A DNA stretch of 41,360 nucleotides from a virus: the IMG/VR virus record IMGVR_UViG_3300027736_001811, positions 1 to 41,360 of that record; one strand, 5' to 3'. Positions 33,699-38,384 of the stretch are shown piece by piece. Under the pieces are notes generated by a model. It saw nothing but the letters and a program-made list of their open reading frames with translations, did not search any database and was not told where the DNA came from. The position numbers were made by a program, and so were the translations under genes. Positions within the stretch are counted from its first letter, which is position 1. Each line of letters starts with the position of its first letter.

Positions 33699-33809
33699 CA
33701 TATTAAAATATATTTCAGGTTGGGTTAGATTCGCGGTCTAACTATTTGGGTCTGTAGACAGGTTTTGATACCATGTCGTGACTAAGATACGGAGTATATT
33801 TTAATATGG
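33698..33809 (+). ncRNA. Stem-closed structured element C
   Basis: CCATATTAAAATATATTTC (33698-33716) and GGAGTATATTTTAATATGG (33791-33809) form a 19-bp stem, 15 Watson-Crick at the outer end then two G-U pairs within the last four. The core has a hairpin GTTAGA-TTCGCGG-TCTAAC. The last two bases of the right arm are the first GG of tRNA-Tyr. Confidence 0.65.
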
Positions 33810-33893
33810 ATGTGTAGGAAAACTGGTAACCCCAGAAGACTGTAAATCTTCCGCCTCACGGCTCTGTTGGTTCGACTCCAACCGCATCCACCA
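33808..33893 (+). tRNA. tRNA-Tyr (GTA)
   Basis: Acceptor GGATGTG/CGCATCC, anticodon arm GAAGA-CTGTAAA-TCTTC, long variable arm, T-arm GTTGG/CCAAC, encoded CCA. Confidence 0.93.
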
Positions 33894-33900
33894 AGTTTTT

Positions 33901-33974
33901 GGGCTGCTAGTATAATGGGATTACACTGGCCTTGCAAGTCAGTTATTGGGGTTCGATTCCCCAGCGGTCCACCA
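33901..33974 (+). tRNA. tRNA-Ala (TGC)
   Basis: Acceptor GGGCTGC/GCGGTCC, including G-U pairs, anticodon arm CTGGC-CTTGCAA-GTCAG, T-arm TGGGG/CCCCA, encoded CCA. Confidence 0.9.
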
Positions 33975-34203
33975 AGTTTTGTTAGAGTGTTAGCAAGAGA
34001 AAGTCACGCTATCTAGGTTTGTTCGAACAACTGAAATAGTAGAAGGCAATGGGTTCGACTCCCACCTGGGCACGTAGTGTCCATGGGCAGAAGGTTGCAA
34101 GCTGGACAAGTATCCCAAGTAACTTACCGAATCCCGTCCGGACTTGTTAATTCGGGTGAATGGTTCCTATAATGTGGTGGAACAACTTTAACAAATTCAA
34201 TTT
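33975..34203 (+). other. 229-base spacer with hairpins, no recognised gene
   Basis: No tRNA could be folded here. It contains palindrome TTGTTCGAACAA, a T-arm-like hairpin TGGG-TTCGACT-CCCA (34050-34064), a hairpin GGGCAC-GTA-GTGTCC next to it, and GTTCC/GGAAC. The isolated T-arm suggests a decayed tRNA or another tRNA-like RNA. No group I intron core or tmRNA tag frame was seen. Confidence 0.4.
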
Positions 34204-34205
34204 TC

Positions 34206-34314
34206 GGAGACTGAAACTTATCTTTGGCGTGTAGGCTTGCCATAAAGCGCAAAGATAAGCGGATAAAGTGGACGACACAAGAGGCAGAACCTCCCTTTTG
34301 TGTAGGCTGTCTCC
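34206..34314 (+). ncRNA. Three-way-junction RNA before tRNA-Gly
   Basis: GGAGAC (34206-34211) pairs with GTCTCC (34309-34314). Inside are a 9-bp stem CTTATCTTT/AAAGATAAG (34217-34225, 34251-34259) and a stem ACACAA/TTGTGT (34275-34280, 34298-34303) capped by GAGG/CCTC. The layout is like elements A and D, but without the CCATA-type outer arm. Confidence 0.55.
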
Positions 34315-34324
34315 ATCTTTTCAT

Positions 34325-34398
34325 GCGGGGTTCGTATAGTGGTAATACCTTAGCCTTCCAAGCTAAAGCGAGGAGTTCGATTCTCCTACCCCGCTCCA
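34325..34398 (+). tRNA. tRNA-Gly (TCC)
   Basis: Acceptor GCGGGGT/ACCCCGC, anticodon arm TTAGC-CTTCCAA-GCTAA, T-arm AGGAG/CTCCT, encoded CCA. Confidence 0.94.
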
Positions 34399-34413
34399 GA
34401 TTTTAAGTTTTAA

Positions 34414-34501
34414 GGATAGTTGGCCGAGTGGTTAAGGCAACGGTTTGCTAAACCGTCGCTCCGAAAGGGGCGCATAGGTTCGAATCCTATACTATCCGCC
34501 A
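34414..34501 (+). tRNA. tRNA-Ser (GCT)
   Basis: Acceptor GGATAGT/ACTATCC, anticodon arm ACGGT-TTGCTAA-ACCGT, long variable arm with a GCTCC/GGGGC stem, encoded GCCA. Confidence 0.95.
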
Positions 34502-34508
34502 AGTTTAT

Positions 34509-34583
34509 TCCCTAGTAGCTCAGCGGTAGAGTAGTTGGCTGTTAACCAATTGGTCCGTGGTTCGATCCCACGCTGGGGAGCCA
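34509..34583 (+). tRNA. tRNA-Asn (GTT)
   Basis: Acceptor TCCCTAG/CTGGGGA, anticodon arm GTTGG-CTGTTAA-CCAAT, T-arm CGTGG/CCACG, encoded CCA. Confidence 0.93.
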
Positions 34584-34590
34584 ATAATTT

Positions 34591-34664
34591 GCCTCGGTAG
34601 TTTAATGGTAGAACGGCATCCTTACACGGTGCATACGGGAGTTCGATTCTCCAACGAGGTACCA
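34591..34664 (+). tRNA. tRNA-Val (TAC)
   Basis: Acceptor GCCTCGG with ACGAGGT (G-U first, mismatch last), anticodon arm GCATC-CTTACAC-GGTGC, encoded CCA, which also begins the left arm of element D. Confidence 0.85.
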
Positions 34665-34780
34665 TAGATAAGCACAGTCAACGGCAATCATAACGATACC
34701 TGGCAACTGGACGCAGGGGCTATCGCAAAGAGTAGGGCACTACCGCCGTAAAGTCAGGAAAAGAATGTGTTTTTCTATGG
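34662..34780 (+). ncRNA. Stem-closed structured element D
   Basis: CCATAGATAAGCACA (34662-34676) pairs with TGTGTTTTTCTATGG (34766-34780), one mismatch and one G-U. The core is a three-way junction: ACGGC/GCCGT close it, with nested CGATA/TATCG plus CCTG/CAGG in one branch and a small hairpin GTAG-GGCA-CTAC in the other. The left arm begins with the CCA of tRNA-Val. Confidence 0.68.
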
Positions 34781-34803
34781 TTATATATTATGATAAATAT
34801 TAT

Positions 34804-34882
34804 TGCGGAGTAGGGGAGTCTAGCCGTCCCCGGAAGTCTCATAAGCTTCAGATCGCAGGTGCGAATCCTGCCTCCGCATCCA
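34804..34882 (+). tRNA. tRNA-Met (CAT), second CAT tRNA
   Basis: Acceptor TGCGGAG/CTCCGCA, anticodon arm GAAGT-CTCATAA-GCTTC, T-arm GCAGG/CCTGC, encoded CCA. The D-arm is initiator-like in look, but the anticodon stem lacks the three G-C pairs of initiators, and the first acceptor pair is formed. Confidence 0.85.
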
Positions 34883-34887
34883 TTCTT

Positions 34888-34967
34888 TCTCCGGTTCGCC
34901 TAATCTGATCATGGCACCTCGTTTGGGACGAGGAATAATGTGAGTTTAAATCCCACACTGGAGACCA
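34888..34967 (+). tRNA. tRNA-Pro (TGG)
   Basis: Acceptor TCTCCGG/CTGGAGA, anticodon arm CCTCG-TTTGGGA-CGAGG, encoded CCA. The T-loop reads TTTAAAT, with T in place of the usual C. Confidence 0.9.
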
Positions 34968-34974
34968 ACAATAA

Positions 34975-35050
34975 GCCCTTATAGCTCATTTGGTAGAGCA
35001 ACCGCCTTGTAAGCGGTAGGTGGTCAGTTCGAATCCGACTGAGGGCACCA
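34975..35050 (+). tRNA. tRNA-Thr (TGT)
   Basis: Acceptor GCCCTTA/TGAGGGC, anticodon arm ACCGC-CTTGTAA-GCGGT, encoded CCA. Confidence 0.94.
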
Positions 35051-35056
35051 AACAAT

Positions 35057-35133
35057 GCGTCTGTAATTCAATTGGATAGAAAGTCAGTCTTCGAAACTGA
35101 AGGTTGGGAGTTCGAATCTCTCCAGACGCACCA
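35057..35133 (+). tRNA. tRNA-Arg (TCG)
   Basis: Acceptor GCGTCTG/CAGACGC, anticodon arm TCAGT-CTTCGAA-ACTGA, encoded CCA, which begins the left arm of element E. Confidence 0.93.
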
Positions 35134-35256
35134 TATAAAAACACATTGAATAGCTACAGTGGAACAACACTGAACTTAACTAGCCCGCGGCGTGTTAAGA
35201 GGTGCCATGAAGATGGGCTATCACAGATTCAAGTTCTACAGTGTGTTCCTATATGG
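35131..35256 (+). ncRNA. Stem-closed structured element E, pseudoknot core
   Basis: CCATATAAAAACACA (35131-35145) pairs with TGTGTTCCTATATGG (35242-35256) with two mismatches. Inside lie TTGAAT/ATTCAA, a hairpin CAGTG-GAACAA-CACTG, and an H-type pseudoknot: CTTAAC/GTTAAG enclose TAGCCC, which pairs with the later GGGCTA. The right arm ends in the first GG of tRNA-His. Confidence 0.68.
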
Positions 35257-35330
35257 TGTTGGTAGCTCAATGGTAGAGCCTCGGATTGTGATTCCGATGG
35301 TTGCGGGTTCGAGTCCCGTCCTTCACCCCA
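35255..35330 (+). tRNA. tRNA-His (GTG)
   Basis: Has the histidine-specific extra G(-1) opposite C73, anticodon arm TCGGA-TTGTGAT-TCCGA, encoded CCA. The acceptor GTGTTGG/CCTTCAC contains two adjacent T-T mismatches, which is odd. Confidence 0.87.
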
Positions 35331-35342
35331 ATAAAGAATAAT

Positions 35343-35434
35343 GGAAGATGATGCAGCGGGGATGGTCCTGCGACTGGCCTTGAAAACCAGGTTCTCTTAA
35401 CAGGGATGGGGTTCGACTCCTCCGTCTTCCGCCA
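35343..35434 (+). tRNA. tRNA-Ser (TGA)
   Basis: Acceptor GGAAGAT/GTCTTCC, anticodon loop CTTGAAA on stem CTGG/CCAG, long variable arm, encoded GCCA. Confidence 0.92.
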
Positions 35435-35439
35435 AAAAT

Positions 35440-35513
35440 GTATCTCTAGTGTAATGGCAGCATTGCGGTCTCCAAAACCGTCAGTCAAGGTTCGAGTCCT
35501 TGGAGGTACGCCA
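35440..35513 (+). tRNA. tRNA-Trp (CCA)
   Basis: Acceptor GTATCTC/GAGGTAC, anticodon arm GCGGT-CTCCAAA-ACCGT, discriminator G, encoded CCA. Confidence 0.93.
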
Positions 35514-35520
35514 AAGTTAT

Positions 35521-35597
35521 ATGAGGATTCCAGAGTGGTCTAATGGCGCAGTCTGCAAAACTGTTGTTCGTGGGTTCAAATCCCACTCCTCATTCCA
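35521..35597 (+). tRNA. tRNA-Cys (GCA)
   Basis: Acceptor ATGAGGA/TCCTCAT, anticodon loop CTGCAAA, T-arm GTGGG/CCCAC, discriminator T as normal for Cys, encoded CCA. Confidence 0.92.
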
Positions 35598-35604
35598 ATA
35601 TCAT

Positions 35605-35680
35605 GCGGGTGTAGCTCAGTTGGTAGAGCGCCACGTTGCCAACGTGATTGTCGTCGGTTCGACTCCGATCACCCGCTCCA
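35605..35680 (+). tRNA. tRNA-Gly (GCC)
   Basis: Acceptor GCGGGTG/CACCCGC, anticodon arm CACGT-TGCCA-ACGTG region with GCC, discriminator T, encoded CCA. Confidence 0.94.
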
Positions 35681-35687
35681 AACAAAT

Positions 35688-35779
35688 GCCAGCGAGACTT
35701 GGAAGTCAGAGAGGTCTTATAAGCCTTTTAGCGCCAGATTAGCGTTCTTGAGAGGGTTCGATTCCCTCCGCTGGTACCA
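35688..35779 (+). tRNA. Class II tRNA with anticodon TAT (identity uncertain, Ile or Leu)
   Basis: Acceptor GCCAGCG/CGCTGGT with a G1-T72 pair and A73, as in tRNA-Leu. A 24-base variable region with a 5-bp stem AGCGC/GCGTT marks a class II tRNA. The anticodon arm GAGGT-CTTATAA-GCCTT places TAT at positions 34-36, which would read the isoleucine codon AUA. Long variable arms belong to Leu, Ser and Tyr tRNAs, so structure and anticodon disagree. Confidence 0.75.
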
Positions 35780-35800
35780 AATATAGTTATCGTTCACTGT

Positions 35801-35876
35801 TGGGGTGTCGCCTAGAGGCCTAAGGCACTGGTCTTTGAAATCAGTATCATGAGTTCGAATCTCATCTCCCCTGCCA
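35801..35876 (+). tRNA. tRNA-Gln (TTG)
   Basis: Anticodon arm CTGGT-CTTTGAA-ATCAG, T-arm ATGAG/CTCAT, encoded GCCA. Acceptor TGGGGTG/CTCCCCT has T-T mismatches at the first and sixth pairs; a weak first pair is usual in bacterial tRNA-Gln. Confidence 0.88.
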
Positions 35877-35883
35877 AGCATTT

Positions 35884-35957
35884 GCCCCTTTAGTTAAAAA
35901 GTATAACACCGTGCTGATAACGCGGAGTCGCAGGAGCGTTACCTGCCGGGGGTACCA
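35884..35957 (+). tRNA. tRNA-Ile (GAT)
   Basis: Anticodon arm CCGTG-CTGATAA-CGCGG, T-stem GCAGG/CCTGC with atypical loop AGCGTTA, acceptor GCCCCTT/CGGGGGT with G-U pairs and one mismatch, encoded CCA. Confidence 0.87.
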
Positions 35958-36033
35958 GCCGCTTTTGTAGATATGGTTATTACGCTAGTTTGAAGCACTA
36001 GAGAACCAGGATCAAAACCTGGAGGCGGCACCA
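35958..36033 (+). tRNA. tRNA-Phe (GAA)
   Basis: Starts on the base after the CCA of tRNA-Ile, with no spacer. Acceptor GCCGCTT/AGGCGGC, anticodon arm CTAGT-TTGAAGC-ACTAG, T-arm CCAGG/CCTGG, encoded CCA. Confidence 0.9.
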
Positions 36034-36040
36034 TTTATAT

Positions 36041-36114
36041 GCTCTTATAGTAAAGTGGTATTACACGGCTTTGGTAAAGCCGAGTTCCAAGTTCAATTCT
36101 TGGTAAGAGCACCA
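36041..36114 (+). tRNA. tRNA-Thr (GGT)
   Basis: Acceptor GCTCTTA/TAAGAGC, anticodon arm CGGCT-TTGGTAA-AGCCG, encoded CCA. It complements tRNA-Thr (TGT). Confidence 0.92.
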
Positions 36115-36128
36115 ACCAGGAGAAAAAT

Positions 36129-36239
36129 ATGAGATATGTAAAAATTGCTGCTCCTTGGTTGTTCCGTGCATATATTGTATGGAGCATATGTGCTGATTTA
36201 TTTTTAATTGGTTTGGCTGTATGGTATTTTTTCTTTTAA
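36129..36239 (+). CDS. 36-aa membrane microprotein inside the tRNA cluster
   Basis: ATG 36129 follows a good AGGAG (36118-36122) and runs to TAA 36237-36239. The product is nearly all hydrophobic: a short MRYVKIAAPWLF start, then one or two close-packed helices (AYIVWSICADLFLIGLAVWY). It sits between tRNA-Thr (GGT) and the next promoter and is the only likely protein gene within the tRNA array. It could be a small lysis, membrane-stress or superinfection-exclusion protein, but no family is recognised. Confidence 0.6.
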   Translation: MRYVKIAAPWLFRAYIVWSICADLFLIGLAVWYFFF

Positions 36240-36298
36240 GAAGTACAGATAGCAAACGTAAAAAAGTATCTAGTCCTGTCACCCACTTTAAATAAAGG

Positions 36299-36327
36299 TT
36301 GACAACAAACCTAAATTGTTGTATAAT
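36299..36327 (+). promoter_or_regulatory. Internal sigma70 promoter of the tRNA cluster
   Basis: TTGACA (36299-36304), 17-base spacer, TATAAT (36322-36327): perfect consensus. It drives the last five tRNAs. An eight-codon frame MKRKSRKL at 36354-36380 follows and may be a leader peptide or chance. Confidence 0.88.
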
Positions 36328-36399
36328 AGATTTTTAAACGAAAGAGATACTATATGAAACGAAAATCTCGTAAACTATAGTGTCAATTGTAGACCCCGT

Positions 36400-36521
36400 A
36401 TATGGTCCATGGTTGGCACATTAAAGACAATTAATATGCACAACCCACTGCAAACATTAAGGTGATGTAACTGGCTCTTAACCAGTAAAACACGGTTCAA
36501 TACCGTGGCAGTGGACCATAT
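36400..36521 (+). repeat. Inverted repeat spanning the tRNA-Lys (CTT) precursor
   Basis: ATATGGTCCA (36400-36409) is the exact complement of TGGACCATAT (36512-36521). The right arm includes the last three acceptor-stem bases, the discriminator base and CCA of tRNA-Lys, so the leader could compete with folding of the mature tRNA end. Confidence 0.7.
36445..36518 (+). tRNA. tRNA-Lys (CTT)
   Basis: Acceptor CCACTGC/GCAGTGG, anticodon arm ACTGG-CTCTTAA-CCAGT, T-arm CACGG/CCGTG, encoded CCA. Confidence 0.9.
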
Positions 36522-36523
36522 AT

Positions 36524-36597
36524 GGGATCATAATTCAAAGGTAGAATAGTCGGCTTTTAACCGATCTATCCCGGTTCGAGTCCGGGTGGTCCTACCA
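36524..36597 (+). tRNA. tRNA-Lys (TTT)
   Basis: Acceptor GGGATCA/TGGTCCT, anticodon arm GTCGG-CTTTTAA-CCGAT, T-arm CCCGG/CCGGG, encoded CCA, which begins element F. Confidence 0.92.
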
Positions 36598-36680
36598 TAG
36601 ATAAACACACTAGGCCTGGTCAAAAGCCATCGCGGGTATAGTGCCTTCCGTGCCGCGGACTTGAGTGTGTTTTTCTATGG
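36595..36680 (+). ncRNA. Stem-closed structured element F
   Basis: CCATAGATAAACACAC (36595-36610) pairs with GTGTGTTTTTCTATGG (36665-36680), one mismatch in 16. The core has CGCGG/CCGCG, whose loop contains GCCT able to pair with the upstream AGGC, again a pseudoknot-type contact. The right arm ends in the first GG of the following tRNA. Confidence 0.66.
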
Positions 36681-36754
36681 TAACGTAGCATAGTGGCTAA
36701 TGCACCACCTTCATACGGTGTTTATCGTCGGTTCGAGTCCAACCGTTACTACCA
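36679..36754 (+). tRNA. tRNA-Met (CAT), third CAT tRNA
   Basis: Acceptor GGTAACG/CGTTACT, anticodon loop TTCATAC on stem CACC/GGTG, T-loop TTCGAGT, encoded CCA. Confidence 0.85.
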
Positions 36755-36755
36755 T

Positions 36756-36830
36756 CTCGCTATAGTTCAATGTACAGAATAGAAGTTTCCTAAACTTAGG
36801 GTCCTGGTTAGATTCCGGGTAGCGAGTCCA
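36756..36830 (+). tRNA. tRNA-Arg (CCT)
   Basis: Acceptor CTCGCTA/TAGCGAG, anticodon loop TTCCTAA on stem AAGT/ACTT, encoded CCA. Reads AGG. Confidence 0.87.
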
Positions 36831-36841
36831 TTAAAATTCAT

Positions 36842-36919
36842 GCCCATATAGACAAATTGGAAAAGTCACTTCTCTCAAAAGGAAGAGTTTTCTCGGTTCG
36901 ACTCCGAGTGTGGGTACCA
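36842..36919 (+). tRNA. tRNA-Leu (CAA)
   Basis: Acceptor GCCCATA/TGTGGGT with leucine-like G1-T72 and A73, anticodon arm CTTCT-CTCAAAA-GGAAG, T-arm CTCGG/CCGAG, encoded CCA. As in tRNA-Leu (TAG), the variable region is short (AGTTTT). Confidence 0.87.
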
Positions 36920-36969
36920 AATTCACCTTTTGCTGTCAATGAAATTTTTTAGTTTTTGATTCCTGTAAT

Positions 36970-36977
36970 GATAAATA
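36970..36977 (+). promoter_or_regulatory. Late-type promoter motif GATAAATA
   Basis: The same GATAAATAC as before the tail fibre gene, 19 bases before the ATG at 36997, with a CAGGAG ribosome site between. The duplicated gene at 38385 has the diverged form GTTAAATA. Confidence 0.5.
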
Positions 36978-36996
36978 CAACACAGGAGATATTTTC

Positions 36997-37269
36997 ATGG
37001 CTACAATGACAAAGGCAACTATTATTACTTGGCTATCATCAGACGCCCAAGACGGTAATCTTTTATTAAATGACGAACGGAATGAAAAACTAACAGAAAT
37101 GTTTGAAGCCGGCAAAACCGATAATGAGCCAATTCAGATTACCAACAGTGTTACAGTCCGTTACTGGGTAGATCAGGCAGCTGCCGAAGAATATAGAGAT
37201 TTTATGTTAGCACTTTCCGAAAAATATGGAGGTGGACGTATAATAAGTGCTAATATTGAGGATGCATAA
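36997..37269 (+). CDS. Small conserved protein, first copy of a duplicated gene, 90 aa
   Basis: Not recognised by function. An acidic alpha/beta protein with a helical region (ERNEKLTEMFEAGKTDNEPI), a strand pair (SVTVRYWVDQ) and a helix AAAEEYRDFMLALSEKYGG. The gene at 38385 encodes a close homologue over its whole length, and the two share the upstream region including the CAGGAGATATTTTCATG ribosome site. It is followed closely by the gene at 37272. A stable, well-translated product is likely from the strong Shine-Dalgarno sequence. Confidence 0.8.
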   Translation: MATMTKATIITWLSSDAQDGNLLLNDERNEKLTEMFEAGKTDNEPIQITNSVTVRYWVDQAAAEEYRDFMLALSEKYGGGRIISANIEDA

Positions 37270-37271
37270 AG

Positions 37272-38318
37272 TTGCAAACTAAAAACATATACATTTTATT
37301 CCCCGCGGGTTATTCTGGTACCTATTTAAGTTGGTGCTTGGATAAAAGTGAATTATCTACTAGTGTTAACACCATTAATGATCCAATAAATAAAACAAAA
37401 AGCGATAAGTACGGTGGCACTGGTACGTGCCACCTGTACTATCGTGAGCCTACACATGCTGGTATCGACCACATTATGTCTTGGTTGATTTTAAATCAAC
37501 CCAAAGATAAAAGAATCTATTTAGTAAATGTTTGGGGTTGGTTTCAATTAACTAGAGCAATTAATCATATCTTGAGTTTTGATAGAGATCCTATTATTAT
37601 TCATATTACAGCTGATGATGCTGATGCTGAAGCATTGGGTAATTTAAATGCAATGACAAAATGGCCATTAATATTTGATATATTTGAGCAGACAGACAGA
37701 TTTGGCATAGATTTTTATAACATAGATGATTCTATGCGAACTAGAAATATACTAGTAAAAAATTATAACCATATTTTCACCTCTTCTAAATCAATTACAT
37801 TTGAAGATAAAGAAATTAATAAATTTGAATACGACCAACCGGACAAGGCAATGAAAATGATGTGGTCTCAAGATTATTACTATTTTATGAGACATTGGAT
37901 AACTAAATGGTTTACTGTTAGAAATAAACATACCCCTCATGAGGTAAATGAAGAACAGTTTATAAAACCATACAAGTTGCCTAAAAATTATTATTCAATT
38001 GGGTTGAAAGAAATATATCAGTCTGATTTTCCAAACAAATTGGAAATGATTGTGTCTGACAAAGATATAGGTAACTATAATTTTGATTATGTAAAATCAT
38101 TCCATCAAACATATATTGATAATCAATCGAATATACAATATCTTAGTGAAATTAAAATGTTCAGAGAGACCGGTGTGCTAACAGAATATTTAAATTCACA
38201 TCCGTTGCTCCGTGCTTTGGTAATTAAGAATATGCTTTTAAAATTGCCTAATGATTATGATTGGGAAACAAAAGAGTTGAATGAGATTGTAGGTTACTAC
38301 AATACAATTGACAAATAA
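37272..38318 (+). CDS. Sulfotransferase-like / P-loop-type protein of unknown role, 348 aa
   Basis: Starts at TTG 37272, two bases after the previous stop and about 10 bases after GAGG. No ATG lies before residue 68, and the N-terminus NIYILFPAGYSGTYLSWCL looks like a genuine nucleotide-binding start, so TTG is accepted. The rest is helical and rich in Trp, Tyr, Asp and Lys, with MRHWITKWFTVRNKH near residue 212. The genes at 26006 and 40686 have similar starts, suggesting a phage-specific family. A decayed second copy follows at 38658. Sulfotransferase relation is tentative. Confidence 0.65.
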   Translation: MQTKNIYILFPAGYSGTYLSWCLDKSELSTSVNTINDPINKTKSDKYGGTGTCHLYYREPTHAGIDHIMSWLILNQPKDKRIYLVNVWGWFQLTRAINHILSFDRDPIIIHITADDADAEALGNLNAMTKWPLIFDIFEQTDRFGIDFYNIDDSMRTRNILVKNYNHIFTSSKSITFEDKEINKFEYDQPDKAMKMMWSQDYYYFMRHWITKWFTVRNKHTPHEVNEEQFIKPYKLPKNYYSIGLKEIYQSDFPNKLEMIVSDKDIGNYNFDYVKSFHQTYIDNQSNIQYLSEIKMFRETGVLTEYLNSHPLLRALVIKNMLLKLPNDYDWETKELNEIVGYYNTIDK

Positions 38319-38384
38319 TATACATCAATGAAAAGTTTTAAGTTTGCTGCCTGTAATGTTAAATATAACACAGGAGATATTTTC

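Noticed and set aside
33975-34203. Possible tmRNA, RNase P RNA or group I intron
   Set aside because: No tag-peptide frame, no acceptor stem around the T-arm hairpin, and none of the conserved core sequences that I know for these RNAs.
34224-35742. Open frames of 60-80 codons across the tRNA genes on both strands
   Set aside because: They run through well-folded tRNAs and structured elements and lack ribosome sites.
36354-36380. Eight-codon frame MKRKSRKL after the promoter at 36299
   Set aside because: Too short to support as a gene; kept only as a possible leader peptide.
38328-38384. Longer N-terminus for the second duplicated gene
   Set aside because: The extra part is the duplicated promoter and ribosome site; homology to the first copy starts at 38385.
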